From SIG701 sp045611685 (GTDB lineage: Bacteria > Bacillota > Clostridia > Oscillospirales > CAG-272), in the NCBI GenBank assembly GCA_045611685.1, contig JAZKXO010000106.1, positions 62,001 to 126,000 of the forward strand: a DNA stretch of 64,000 nucleotides. Reading direction: 5' to 3'. The notes beneath the pieces were generated by a model that was given only the letters and a program-made list of their open reading frames with translations, was not told the origin of the DNA and ran no database searches. Both the position numbers and the translations under genes were made by a program. This document shows positions 41,205 to 49,834 of this stretch, one piece after another. The first letter of the stretch is position 1; every line of letters starts with the position of its first letter.

Positions 41205-41665
41205 GACTTATAGGATCCGCTTTATTGCTCATGGCAGCATTTATCCTAGGGCTTACGATAAGAAAAAAAGACAAGGATCATCTTTGTCTTCTACGAGAAG
41301 TCATCTCGTTAATTCGTCACGCTCGCCGAAAAATTAGTTTGTTCGCCACGCCAATCAATGAGTTATTCAGGGACTTTAGTGAGGCAACTTTACCGATCTT
41401 AAAAAACGCACTCAAAACGGCAAATCCTAAAGACGCAATCAATAATATCTCATCATTACTTGGGGTCGATGGTGATATATTGAGAAAAATGTATAATGAG
41501 ATTGCTACCGGATACAAAGAAGATGCGGTGCGTGCGTGTGATTACGCTACTGAACGAATGACGGATCGCGCGGCAGATTTCGAGAAAAAGTACAACGCCA
41601 GAAAAAATCTCTATGTTTCCTTGCCGTTGCTTCTTGCTGTATCGGTTATCGTGTTACTACTTTGA
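41198..41665 (+). CDS. spoIIIAB: Stage III sporulation protein AB
   Basis: 155 aa. N-terminal membrane helix (3-19), a helical cytoplasmic domain resembling GspF/type II secretion platform proteins (CLLREVISLIRHARRKI, then a long amphipathic region) and a C-terminal membrane helix (140-155). It should work with SpoIIIAA in channel assembly. The start overlaps the end of spoIIIAA. Position and topology make the call firm, although sequence conservation in this family is modest. Confidence 0.9.
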   Translation: MLGLIGSALLLMAAFILGLTIRKKDKDHLCLLREVISLIRHARRKISLFATPINELFRDFSEATLPILKNALKTANPKDAINNISSLLGVDGDILRKMYNEIATGYKEDAVRACDYATERMTDRAADFEKKYNARKNLYVSLPLLLAVSVIVLLL

Positions 41666-41687
41666 ATTTTGTTGATAAGGAAGAATC

Positions 41688-41882
41688 ATGGAAGCGGAAA
41701 TTATCTTAAAAATAGCCGGAATCGGTATTTTAGTAGCGGCAGCCTATCAGGTGTTAAACCGCGCAGGACGCGACGATCAAGCGATGCTTGTCTCACTTGC
41801 AGGGATTGTTCTCGTGCTTCTGATTGTTTTGGAGCAGGTTAATGGCCTCTTCAACAAAGTCAGAAGTCTGTTCGGTGTATGA
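41688..41882 (+). CDS. spoIIIAC: Stage III sporulation protein AC
   Basis: 64 aa, two membrane helices (7-25 and 33-52) joined by GRDDQAMLVSL. This tiny subunit sits in the mother cell membrane part of the channel. It begins behind AAGGAAG and its stop overlaps the spoIIIAD start by ATGA. Length and the ILKIAGIGILVAAAYQVL opening match the family. Confidence 0.93.
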   Translation: MEAEIILKIAGIGILVAAAYQVLNRAGRDDQAMLVSLAGIVLVLLIVLEQVNGLFNKVRSLFGV

Positions 41883-42262
41883 TGATCAGCGCAGGGGCGG
41901 CCCTTGCAATCGGAGTGGTATTCGTATCTCTTTTTTTGAAGCCTCAGCAGAAAGAGATAGCCGTATTGCTTGTTACTGCAGGTGTGTTGTGTTTATTTTT
42001 CATTGTTTTGACGCAGTCAGGAGAGGCACTTCTCATCATTCGGGAACTTTCTCAAAAAAGCGCCTTTAGCGAAGAAATTGAAACTATAATTAAAGCTTTG
42101 GGAATAGCAGCTGTGGCGGAAGTAACCGCAGATATCTGCAAAACCGTCGGCGAGAGCACCTTAGCGGGACAAGTTGAACTGATCGGCAAAACGGAGATCC
42201 TTATTCTGTCACTTCCGCTTGCCGTAAAGCTCTTGACAATACTACAAGAGTTTATCACATGA
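41879..42262 (+). CDS. spoIIIAD: Stage III sporulation protein AD
   Basis: 127 aa, with three to four membrane helices (1-17, 24-46 and about 98-122). ALGIAAVAEVTADICKTVGE and LAGQVELIGKTEILILSLPL are strongly characteristic. An alternative start one codon later (second ATG) is equally possible. It overlaps spoIIIAC and spoIIIAE by four bases each. Confidence 0.93.
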   Translation: MMISAGAALAIGVVFVSLFLKPQQKEIAVLLVTAGVLCLFFIVLTQSGEALLIIRELSQKSAFSEEIETIIKALGIAAVAEVTADICKTVGESTLAGQVELIGKTEILILSLPLAVKLLTILQEFIT

Positions 42263-43392
42263 AAAGACTCTCCGTTATCTGTTTTGCGTGTATTTTGCTT
42301 CAGATATTTGCTTTGGAAGCACATGCCGCTGAATCACAAATTATTAACGAGTTTACAGCGGATTTTGAGAAACTCCTTGAGGGGATGCCTGAAAGCCTTA
42401 AAACAGAATACAGCAGCATTCTTTCATCGCCTGACGGTGCACAAAGACTCCGAGAAAGCATATCGTTTTCTGCTTTTACCGAGAAGCTTACAGATTCACT
42501 GCATGCTGTTTGGCCATCGGTTCTTTCGCTTTTTTGGGGACTCTTCGTTCTCGTTGTTTGCGCGGGCCTTTTTCGCAACTTCAACAACTCTCTTGCTTCA
42601 CAGCCACTCGCCGATGCTGTGTCCTTTTGCATCACACTTTCCTTTGCTGTTCTAATGACAAGCTGTATTGACTCGCTTTTAAAAAATGCGATTTTATATC
42701 TGGAAAATCTCACAAAATTCTCTGCGGCGACAGTTCCGCTGACAGTAGCCTTAAGCGCGGCCTCCGGCAAACTTACTGCCGCATCTGTAACGCACGCATC
42801 CCTTATGCTCTTGTTCACACTCATTCAGAATGTAGGTACTGTTCTGCTTTTACCGGTTGTGCAGGTCTCGTATGCTTTAGGTATCGTCGGTACTGTCGGT
42901 AAGTTTATCCGTATTGACAGTATCACGAAATGCATACGCAAAGTGTTTACAACTGTCCTGGCATTTCTTTCACTTACTGTCGCTTTCATTATTGGAACGC
43001 AAAACGCCTTGGCACGGAGCGCTGATACGTTTTCAATTAAAACAGTAAAATTCGCTCTTGGCAACGTTATACCGCTGGTGGGCGGTGCTATGTCGGAGGC
43101 CGTGTCAACCGTCACTACCGCTCTCGGCGTTATCCGGACCACAGCCGGCGGACTATTCGTGTTGGCAATTTCCGCTCTATTTTTACCAGTCATGCTTGAA
43201 CTGATTCTGCACCGTCTTGTGTTCAGCGTTTTGAAGGGGATCGCAGAGCTACTCGGATGTGAAACAGAGGGAAAGGTCATCGATGAAATCCACGGAACAA
43301 TCGGTTATATATTAGCGCTTGTTTCTCTCGTATCTGTGCTGTTTTTGTTCGTTATATCCCTTTTCACACTTCTTGGTGGTGAGCCTATATGA
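42259..43392 (+). CDS. spoIIIAE: Stage III sporulation protein AE
   Basis: 377 aa. A signal peptide ends near EAHA (about 22), then a short outer segment, then about seven or eight membrane helices. KFIRIDSITKCIRKVFTTVL and ALGNVIPLVGGAMSEAVSTV are typical of the family. It is the large membrane subunit of the SpoIIIA channel. It overlaps both neighbours by four bases, so the middle of the operon is translationally chained. Confidence 0.94.
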   Translation: MKRLSVICFACILLQIFALEAHAAESQIINEFTADFEKLLEGMPESLKTEYSSILSSPDGAQRLRESISFSAFTEKLTDSLHAVWPSVLSLFWGLFVLVVCAGLFRNFNNSLASQPLADAVSFCITLSFAVLMTSCIDSLLKNAILYLENLTKFSAATVPLTVALSAASGKLTAASVTHASLMLLFTLIQNVGTVLLLPVVQVSYALGIVGTVGKFIRIDSITKCIRKVFTTVLAFLSLTVAFIIGTQNALARSADTFSIKTVKFALGNVIPLVGGAMSEAVSTVTTALGVIRTTAGGLFVLAISALFLPVMLELILHRLVFSVLKGIAELLGCETEGKVIDEIHGTIGYILALVSLVSVLFLFVISLFTLLGGEPI

Positions 43393-43874
43393 ATGATTTT
43401 CTCACATTATCTTTGGTTTGTACGATCATCGGTATGTTAGCACCGGTGAAAAAAGACAGCCTGCTTAAAAAAGGCATCTCGTTTCTTTCGGGGATCGTTC
43501 TAATATTGGCAATCGTAATACCGTTAACTGAGTATGCAAGTGCACTCAAAAGCATACCGGAGCATTTTTTGACACTGTTGTTTCCGGACAATGAGGAAGT
43601 AGAGGAGGTTCAAATAAATTCGGAAGAATGGGTGATCCGATACGCGAAAGAGAATATTGAATCCAAAACTGCTGCTACCATCGAAAATCGATTCGGATTA
43701 ACACCCGGCAGTGTCGAGGTTACAGTCAATGTGACAGCCGACAAGAAAGGAAACTATATTCTTTCGAAAGTACGCGTCAGTGTTCTCCCCAACGTGATCC
43801 TCACTGAAAACATACTGGAAGATTACGTGGGCAATCTTCTGGCTTGTCCGTGTGAGGTTATTTTTGAATCCTAG
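43389..43874 (+). CDS. spoIIIAF: Stage III sporulation protein AF
   Basis: 161 aa. Two N-terminal membrane helices (about 3-18 and 28-50) and a C-terminal soluble ring-building-motif-like domain facing the intermembrane space. It opens MNDFLTLSLVCTIIGMLAPV. The middle is acidic (LLFPDNEEVEEVQ) and the end reads LEDYVGNLLACPCEVIFE. Family conservation is low, but position four of the overlapping chain before spoIIIAG secures the call. Confidence 0.88.
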   Translation: MNDFLTLSLVCTIIGMLAPVKKDSLLKKGISFLSGIVLILAIVIPLTEYASALKSIPEHFLTLLFPDNEEVEEVQINSEEWVIRYAKENIESKTAATIENRFGLTPGSVEVTVNVTADKKGNYILSKVRVSVLPNVILTENILEDYVGNLLACPCEVIFES

Positions 43875-43888
43875 AAAGGGGAGAGACA

Positions 43889-44377
43889 ATGGAGGAAAAG
43901 TTGTCATTTTTTTCACGCTTAAAACGGCATAAAAATTCCGCTCTGATAGCACTTTTGGCTTTCACCGGCTTAATTTTTATCATATCCGGCGGAAAGGTGG
44001 AACAAAAAACACAGGAAAACACCGAAACCAAAACATATGAATCCGTATATTTTTATACAGAAGAATTAGAGAAGCGCATAGAAGCTATATGCCGCGAAAT
44101 AAAGGGCGTATCCGAAGCGCACGTCCTTTTGACGCTGGACGGTGGGAGTGAGTTCATCTATGCAGAAGACACGTCTGCATCTGCCCGTGAGTACGTCATA
44201 ATCGAAGGGAAGGAGGCCGGAGGACCGATATTGATACAAGAGATATATCCAGAGATACGCGGAGTCGCCGTCGTCTGCTCACACGGGAATGACAGCGAAA
44301 TGCAAAAAACAGTAACCGAACTTTTGAGCGCAGCTTTGGGAATTTCAACCGCTCGCATTCGGGTCGCAGGTACATAA
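43889..44377 (+). CDS. spoIIIAG: Stage III sporulation protein AG
   Basis: 162 aa. One N-terminal membrane helix (about 15-33), a Gln/Glu/Thr-rich linker, and a C-terminal ring-building domain (55-162) containing LEKRIEAICREIKGVSEAHV, GGPILIQEIYPEIRGVAVVC and LSAALGISTARIRV. SpoIIIAG forms the large ring of the channel between the two membranes in Bacillus. A 14-bp gap and AAAGGGGAG separate it from spoIIIAF. Confidence 0.93.
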   Translation: MEEKLSFFSRLKRHKNSALIALLAFTGLIFIISGGKVEQKTQENTETKTYESVYFYTEELEKRIEAICREIKGVSEAHVLLTLDGGSEFIYAEDTSASAREYVIIEGKEAGGPILIQEIYPEIRGVAVVCSHGNDSEMQKTVTELLSAALGISTARIRVAGT

Positions 44378-44446
44378 AAATCACACGGTAATATTTTACA
44401 ACGAACGCGCATATAGTAAAACACATATTGATAAGGGAGGCCTATT

Positions 44447-45043
44447 ATGAATCACGATACACAATGGAAAGAAAAACTGTCCACCTTTAAACACCGGAGC
44501 GTTACTGCCATAAACAAAATCGGCAAAAAAGGAATGGTCATCATTTGTGCCGCAATGCTTATAGGTACGGCTGTGTTTTTGAATGTAATCCTTTTCGAGG
44601 GCACAGATGAATCCGGAAAGAATCTGGCCGTTGATATGAGCGCACTCACAGCGGGCGATTCTGAAGCGCTGGACGGCAGTGAAGAAGCGGTGTACAATTA
44701 CTTCGCCGCTATGCAGTTAAGCCGCAAACAGGCGCGTGATGAGGCGATGGAGGTGCTTCTTTCCGTAGCGGAAAGCGGAACAGCTGTTGAATCCATGAAA
44801 ACAGAAGCCTTGGACAGCATGGCGCAGATTGCCTTGGATATCGAAAACGAATCCAATATAGAGACTTTGATTTTGGCAAAAGGATTTGAACAGTGTGTTG
44901 CGGTAGTAAACGGTAATACGGCAAGCGTAATCATTAAGACATCGGGACTTCTTCCGAATGAAGTTGCACAGATTAGCGAAATCGTCTATGAACAAGCCGG
45001 TATCGTGCCTGCAAACTTGAAAATTATTGAAAAAGACGTATAA
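44447..45043 (+). CDS. spoIIIAH: Stage III sporulation protein AH
   Basis: 198 aa. Basic N-terminus, membrane helix (28-48), linker, helical part (about 80-115), then a ring-building domain (115-198) with ALDSMAQIALDIENESNIE, LILAKGFEQCVAVVNG and PNEVAQISEIVYEQAGI. It binds forespore SpoIIQ across the intermembrane space. A 69-bp gap and GGGAGG precede it. Last gene of a complete eight-gene spoIIIA operon. Confidence 0.94.
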   Translation: MNHDTQWKEKLSTFKHRSVTAINKIGKKGMVIICAAMLIGTAVFLNVILFEGTDESGKNLAVDMSALTAGDSEALDGSEEAVYNYFAAMQLSRKQARDEAMEVLLSVAESGTAVESMKTEALDSMAQIALDIENESNIETLILAKGFEQCVAVVNGNTASVIIKTSGLLPNEVAQISEIVYEQAGIVPANLKIIEKDV

Positions 45044-45048
45044 CTTGA

Positions 45049-45080
45049 AAAGAGCGGCATGAAAAATCATGCCGCTCTTT
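45049..45080 (+). terminator. Terminator of the spoIIIA operon, possibly bidirectional
   Basis: AAAGAGCGGCATG (45049-45061) pairs with CATGCCGCTCTTT (45068-45080). The T run is only within the stem, but the stem is long and GC-rich, and it separates convergent genes. Confidence 0.82.
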
Positions 45081-45087
45081 GATTCGG

Positions 45088-46728
45088 TTAATTGTTAAAG
45101 ACGTATTTAGAGTCACCTTGATACGGTTTGTATTCGCTGATTTTGACAAGAATGGTTTTTTCATTTACCATAGTTATGTACCCATTATTCGGGAATATAG
45201 GCAGAGAAGAAACGTCAACCTCATCACTGACTGTATCGTAGGAAGTGTAGAGAAAATCCAGCTTAATCCCCATACGTTTGCTGAGAAGCCCTTCATAGGA
45301 CATTTGTGAACAATTACCACTTACCCAAAAATTTCCGATTTGTGCATATGCATTCGAGCAGTAGTAAACATCGCTGACGCAAAACAGTGGGTTTTCAGAA
45401 GGAACGCCAATAAAGTAGTATTGATATTCCGACGAGAGAAGATTTTCATCTTCAAGATCCGAAAGAACCTGCTCCATGATCGTCTCCGAGGCGTTTTGAC
45501 CTTCGTACATTGCTTCTTGATCGAACCACACCTGCATTGCTCCTCCGTAAAGAAGAGCGAATGATAGGATTACCGTAAGCGTTCTTATACTCTTCTTATC
45601 GCCCAAATTTGCGAATGCAATAATAAGAAAAAGTGGTACAAGCATAGCAAGTCCGGCCGTCATCTGCAGTTCCAGCTTATCCCCAATAAGGAGCATATAC
45701 ACGCTGGCTGAAACGGGAAGAGAAGCCACCGCGGATAGAAGCGGCAAAAGACGAAGTTTCTTAATTTTCCACACACGAATCGACATAACGACAATTGCCG
45801 TCATAAACAGGGCCAACAAGAGCCAGAAAATGCCGAATGGTTGCAGGCGGTTGATTTTCAGCTTGTCCAAAAAGAAATATGCACCAAAAGCTTTATATGT
45901 CCTAATAAAGCTCCGCGGTAATTGGACAATAAACTGCCGGAGTGTAAGAGCATCAACCCCGTTGTAATCGCTCAACGATGAGCGAGACAGCAGCAAAGCC
46001 AAACAGAGCGACGTGACATAAAACAAAGCGCCTATAGCTAAAGAGACACAAATCCGTAATAAAATTTGGCGCAGACTTCCTGTCTTATCAAGGTCTTGTT
46101 CATTGTCATGTGCGCACCGAGAAATGATGTAACAGACAGCGACAGTGCAGAACACCGCCGAATACGCTTGGTAGCAGGACATTGAAAGGCCAAGAAAGAG
46201 GCCCGACACACACACAGCAAGGAAAGTATTTTCAACCCTCATTGCCGCGTACAAGGCGAGAATGGAGAGAAAATATGCCAACGCGTATCCAACGGAAGCA
46301 TATCTGTACGAGAGTGTATTGGACACTAACGTTGACGAAAGAAAGAGCGCCAAGGTAAGGCAGCTTATAAAACTGTTTCTCACGTCCAGTAGCTCCAGAA
46401 CAAAAATAAAACCAACAACGAAGAGCGCAAGCGCAAAGAGGGAAGCAATCGGATCTGCGTGAAGACCCATCATTATTTTATCAACAAAAAAGAGGAGCCA
46501 TCTGCCGGAGGAAAACTCTGTGGCTGCGGCGTGGTAATAATTCTGGTGCCAGAGGGCATCAAAAGTATTCGTCAGTTGGTGCGTCATCATAAAAAAATAA
46601 AGAATCGCCGAAAACAAAAGCCCGAAAACAGCAACAACCTTATATTTATAGAAAAACAGTTTGACGCAGAAAGCAGGCGATAATACATCCAGTCTGTCGC
46701 GATGGTCAACTTTATTTGCAATCATCAT
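45088..46728 (-). CDS. Multi-pass membrane protein, GtrII-type glucosyltransferase-like
   Basis: 546 aa with about 11-12 membrane helices and a 130-residue outer C-terminal domain. The first outer loop has ALWHQNYYHAAATEFSSGRW, and the protein follows the GtrII (Glucos_trans_II) layout: an Asp/His-containing first loop, GRW, then alternating helices. Relatives transfer sugars from a polyprenyl carrier to surface glycans. No other glycan gene is nearby, so the acceptor is unknown. It has its own promoter and is a single-gene insertion between sporulation and housekeeping genes. Two start ATGs are adjacent (46728 and 46725). Confidence 0.7.
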   Translation of the reverse strand: MMIANKVDHRDRLDVLSPAFCVKLFFYKYKVVAVFGLLFSAILYFFMMTHQLTNTFDALWHQNYYHAAATEFSSGRWLLFFVDKIMMGLHADPIASLFALALFVVGFIFVLELLDVRNSFISCLTLALFLSSTLVSNTLSYRYASVGYALAYFLSILALYAAMRVENTFLAVCVSGLFLGLSMSCYQAYSAVFCTVAVCYIISRCAHDNEQDLDKTGSLRQILLRICVSLAIGALFYVTSLCLALLLSRSSLSDYNGVDALTLRQFIVQLPRSFIRTYKAFGAYFFLDKLKINRLQPFGIFWLLLALFMTAIVVMSIRVWKIKKLRLLPLLSAVASLPVSASVYMLLIGDKLELQMTAGLAMLVPLFLIIAFANLGDKKSIRTLTVILSFALLYGGAMQVWFDQEAMYEGQNASETIMEQVLSDLEDENLLSSEYQYYFIGVPSENPLFCVSDVYYCSNAYAQIGNFWVSGNCSQMSYEGLLSKRMGIKLDFLYTSYDTVSDEVDVSSLPIFPNNGYITMVNEKTILVKISEYKPYQGDSKYVFNN

Positions 46729-46792
46729 GCATCCCTATCTTTCTTTATAAGTAATCGAGGGAATGAACCCCCTTTATTCTACACTTTTCATC

Positions 46793-46821
46793 ATTATACT
46801 TCAATTTAAACTGTTTTTCAA
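46793..46821 (-). promoter_or_regulatory. Promoter of the GtrII-like gene
   Basis: On the minus strand TTGAAA (46821-46816), 17-bp spacer, TATAAT (46798-46793). Confidence 0.8.
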
Positions 46822-46921
46822 GTCGATTAGAAAAACTTTCAGATCATTTTTAGTTTCAGGATGTTTTAATCCATTCCGTGAATAAAACTACATTCCAATT
46901 TTTGTATTAGTTGTGTTTCTC

Positions 46922-46950
46922 TTGACTTTTTGCGCAAAATATAGTACAAT
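46922..46950 (+). promoter_or_regulatory. Promoter of the 102-aa protein and DUF3048 lipoprotein genes
   Basis: TTGACT (46922-46927), 17-bp spacer, TACAAT (46945-46950). Confidence 0.8.
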
Positions 46951-46989
46951 AAATGCGTTATAGTTTTAATGAAAGGATGCTTTATCACA

Positions 46990-47298
46990 ATGGAAGATAA
47001 GAATATTTTAGAGGCAACCGTTGACGGAAAGTTCCTTATGTACAAAGGACGTCCGCTGGTGCGCGGTGAAAACACAATCTGCTACGGCTTTATGGAAGAT
47101 CCGTACGTTTTGCAGATGACGATCATGACCACGAAAAAGGTTCAAGATAAAGAAGTACCCGACAAGGTTCTCATTCAGATTGTAAAGACAGATAAATCAC
47201 TTTCAGCGCAGGAGAGAATTGTAAAGCAGGATATGAAATCGGGGCTCTACGACGCCTTCGATCTCGGACTTATCTGGCTTGAGAGACTGCTCGGCTGA
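46990..47298 (+). CDS. Conserved small cytosolic protein of unknown function
   Basis: 102 aa, start at 46990 after AAAGGATG; an in-frame ATG seven codons earlier overlaps that ribosome site. I recall closely similar small proteins as hypotheticals in many Clostridia, with the same GKFLMYKGRPLVR and CYGFMEDPYVL openings and the C-terminal GLYDAFDLGLIWLERLL. No signal, membrane segment or catalytic motif is seen; it is predicted to be a compact alpha/beta protein. The DUF3048 lipoprotein gene follows by 14 bp in the same transcript. Function unknown. Confidence 0.75.
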   Translation: MEDKNILEATVDGKFLMYKGRPLVRGENTICYGFMEDPYVLQMTIMTTKKVQDKEVPDKVLIQIVKTDKSLSAQERIVKQDMKSGLYDAFDLGLIWLERLLG

Positions 47299-47312
47299 GA
47301 GGGGGATTTTCT

Positions 47313-48485
47313 ATGAACTATAACCTAAAGGTTATTTTGCTTGTTGTTGTCAGCATGCTCGTTCTCACGTCGTGCGCACTTATAAGAACACCGTCAGAAC
47401 CGCCCACCGAGACAATGACCGATACCCCATCTAAAACAGAAACTACTGATGTCACCACAGAGGTAACAACCGATGAGCCGCCGGTAAGTGAAACGTCCGA
47501 AAGCGAGACCACCGCCGAGGAAAATCCGCCTGAGCCGCTTCCGTATATCAACCCGCTCACCGGTGAAGGCATTAAAACAGATTTCACCACCCAACGTCCG
47601 GCTGCCATTATGATCAACAACATCAAAATCAGCTGTCCGCAGAACGGTGTAGGATCAGCTGACATTATCTACGAGTGCCTGGCCGAGGGTGGCTTGACCC
47701 GTCTTATGATGGTATCAATGGATTACCAAAATCTCCCGGAGGTTGGCAGTATTCGCTCTTCTCGCGATTATTTTTTGGATTTCGCTGCCGATTATGACGC
47801 ACTGTACGTACACGCCGGTGGAAGCCAATACGCATACATCGCTATTGCAGAGAGAAAAGTCCAAAACCTTGATGGCGTAAACATGTGGTTCCCCTCCACT
47901 TTCTATCAGGATCCCGACCGTAAAAAGAACATGGGATTTGAGCATAGCACTATGACAACCGGAGAAGGCATTGCATCCGGCATCAAATACAAGCGCTATC
48001 GTACTGCGCTGACGGAAAACTTTGATTACCCGCTTGATTTCGTTTCGTCGGATACCGCGCTTACATACGAAAGCAAGGCAGAGCACATCCATATCCCGTT
48101 CTCCCGTGTGCAGACGACTGACTTCGTGTATGACGCAGAGTCCGGTAAGTACCTCCGTTATCAGTTTGATGGTGAAAAGCACATTGACGGCCTTACAAAC
48201 GAGCAGCTCGCTTTTGAAAATGTGTTAATCTATTTCTGTGAAACCGGTGCAATCACAGGCGACGCCAAAAACCGTATTGAAGTTGGCACGGTTGGTGAAG
48301 GAACCGGATATTACGCCACGAACGGCACGTATACTCAGATCACATGGAAAAAAGAAAGCCACACCGCCCCCATTAAATTCTACGGACCGGATGGCGCACT
48401 GCTCCTTTTGAACGTCGGAAAAACATTCATTTCCGTCTGCCCGACCACCATCGAAAGCTCTCTCTCCTTCAATTACGAATGGTAA
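47313..48485 (+). CDS. DUF3048 lipoprotein (YerB-like)
   Basis: 390 aa. The lipobox LTSC gives Cys21 as anchor. A 55-residue Thr/Glu/Pro-rich stalk follows, then the DUF3048 domain: PLTGEGIKTDFTTQRPAAIM, QNGVGSADIIYECLAEGG, VGSIRSSRDYFLDFAADYDA and YVHAGGS. A second part (about 260-390) contains RYQFDGEKHIDGLTNEQLAF and GEGTGYYATNGTYTQITWKK. The family is common on the outside of Firmicutes; its activity is unproven. A bidirectional terminator follows. Confidence 0.9.
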   Translation: MNYNLKVILLVVVSMLVLTSCALIRTPSEPPTETMTDTPSKTETTDVTTEVTTDEPPVSETSESETTAEENPPEPLPYINPLTGEGIKTDFTTQRPAAIMINNIKISCPQNGVGSADIIYECLAEGGLTRLMMVSMDYQNLPEVGSIRSSRDYFLDFAADYDALYVHAGGSQYAYIAIAERKVQNLDGVNMWFPSTFYQDPDRKKNMGFEHSTMTTGEGIASGIKYKRYRTALTENFDYPLDFVSSDTALTYESKAEHIHIPFSRVQTTDFVYDAESGKYLRYQFDGEKHIDGLTNEQLAFENVLIYFCETGAITGDAKNRIEVGTVGEGTGYYATNGTYTQITWKKESHTAPIKFYGPDGALLLLNVGKTFISVCPTTIESSLSFNYEW

Positions 48486-48486
48486 A

Positions 48487-48522
48487 AAAAGCCCCGAAAA
48501 GCAAATGCTTTTCGGGGCTTTT
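48487..48522 (+). terminator. Strong bidirectional terminator
   Basis: Seventeen-bp perfect arms (48487-48503 and 48506-48522), core GCCCCGAAAAGC, flanked by A and T runs. It lies between convergent genes ending at 48485 and 48524. Confidence 0.95.
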
Positions 48523-48523
48523 G

Positions 48524-49267
48524 TCAGAAACTTTTTATGTAGTCGTAAATCATTTTGCCGAACACGGTTTCATTGTTCTCATCGAATGCATCCACGTATT
48601 TGCAGTGTGCACTGTGGCGCAATTCATAGTGTATCTTATCCTCATCACAGCCGAACTGTTTGAGGGTGGAAAGCAGAAGCTGTATCTGCTCGTAGCGATT
48701 CTTGATATCATTATCCGATACGATGATATACATTGGCGGGAACTCTTCCGTCTCACCAACGTGGTAAAGAGGAGCCGTATCGTCAATAATAACGCGGCGT
48801 GTATCAATTCCTTGCTCCTTAAGCACCTTAAAATGCTTCGTCGGCTGGCCCGCATCCAAAACGTACGCAAAAAAATCGGTATTCTTAAGTCCGTGGGCAC
48901 CGAGCCAGCGCGGATCAAAGCAGAGCATCATCGAGAGATAGCCACCAGCGGAGCTTCCTCCGATGAAAATACGCCTGCAGTTTCCGTACAGATGGATATT
49001 TTCCTTGAGCCACGCGGCGGCGGCAGCACTGTCTACAATAAAATCGGGATACTTAGCTGTCGGATATTTCCGATAGTTGATAGGCGCAGCGGCGATGCCA
49101 CGCTCTGCAAGATACGTAAACACCTCAGGATTCCAATCCTTATTTCTTTGCTCCAATCCGCCGCCGTGGATATACATAAACAAATCAAAACTGTCCGTGT
49201 CAGGCAGATAAAGATCCAAATTATTGTCCTCATAGGGACCGTATGCGATATCTTTGATAATTTTCAT
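48524..49267 (-). CDS. Alpha/beta-hydrolase esterase (carboxylesterase/HSL-like)
   Basis: 247 aa, no signal peptide, so cytosolic. The oxyanion motif YIHGGGLEQR (about 31-40), nucleophile elbow GGSSAGGYLS (about 101-110), acid residue near IVSDNDIKN and catalytic His in HSAHCKYVDAF make a complete hydrolase triad. This layout matches small esterases of the BD-FAE/acetyl-esterase group that remove acyl groups from short esters or oligosaccharides; the substrate cannot be told. It follows the TIGR04086-like gene by 26 bp on the same strand. Confidence 0.85.
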   Translation of the reverse strand: MKIIKDIAYGPYEDNNLDLYLPDTDSFDLFMYIHGGGLEQRNKDWNPEVFTYLAERGIAAAPINYRKYPTAKYPDFIVDSAAAAAWLKENIHLYGNCRRIFIGGSSAGGYLSMMLCFDPRWLGAHGLKNTDFFAYVLDAGQPTKHFKVLKEQGIDTRRVIIDDTAPLYHVGETEEFPPMYIIVSDNDIKNRYEQIQLLLSTLKQFGCDEDKIHYELRHSAHCKYVDAFDENNETVFGKMIYDYIKSF

Positions 49268-49287
49268 AATATCCTCAATGATAAATT

Positions 49288-49311
49288 ACGCCGTCAACGA
49301 CGGCGTTTTTT
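49288..49311 (-). terminator. Hairpin at the end of the TIGR04086-like gene
   Basis: ACGCCGTC-AAC-GACGGCGT overlaps the stop codon at 49294. On the minus strand it is followed by AATTTAT, a weak tail; on the plus strand by T5, but no plus gene is near. Probably a partial terminator. Confidence 0.45.
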
Positions 49312-49743
49312 GTGATGTGCAGTGGGGCGTTTCTTTCTTTTCCTTCCAAGGAATGCGCCAAGCACAGAAGCTGCAATAATAGCAACCCTCGCGAGTAGAT
49401 TGACAAAAAAGGAGAAATTGCAAAATGCTTCTCCCAAAGGGAAAACAGAGAGGGCTAAGGTGATGAGCATATAGACTGCACCGGCAAGAGAGGCCGCTGA
49501 ATATGGGGCATCGGAAAGGCGTGCGGCGGCAACACCGCCCACGAGTGAAGAAAGATATAAAGCACCGAGCGCGAAGGGAAGCGCAATTCGCGTCGGATCA
49601 GCCTGAACATACGTAAAGATCGCTGACGTTAAAAGCAGAATTAAAGCAGCTACCAAAGCCGTCAGAAGCGTATAAGCACAGGCCACGGGAAAACGCAGTG
49701 TTTTTCTCGTAGCCAATCTTTGTTGATGGGCAGATACATTCAT
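49294..49743 (-). CDS. TIGR04086-like membrane protein
   Basis: 149 aa with four membrane helices (about 20-42, 52-70, 82-102 and 112-130) and a very basic C-terminus (GRKRKKRP and KKRRR). Length, helix pattern and location beside yajC match the TIGR04086 family of Clostridia and Bacilli, which has no known role. GGAGG precedes the start. The gap to yajC is 91 bp without a clear terminator, so the pair is probably co-transcribed. Confidence 0.75.
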   Translation of the reverse strand: MNVSAHQQRLATRKTLRFPVACAYTLLTALVAALILLLTSAIFTYVQADPTRIALPFALGALYLSSLVGGVAAARLSDAPYSAASLAGAVYMLITLALSVFPLGEAFCNFSFFVNLLARVAIIAASVLGAFLGRKRKKRPTAHHKKRRR

Positions 49744-49834
49744 TGTAAATCCTCCAAAATGTCTGTGAACACGGCCGTATTTCTAAAAGCCGCTTTAATA
49801 GAGCATATTCAGAGGAAGGGAATTCTATGAATGA

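Noticed and set aside
44378..44446. Second sigma-E promoter before spoIIIAH (GCATATA near 44389)
   Set aside because: The following CATATT lies only eight bases away, not 13-15, so spacing is wrong.
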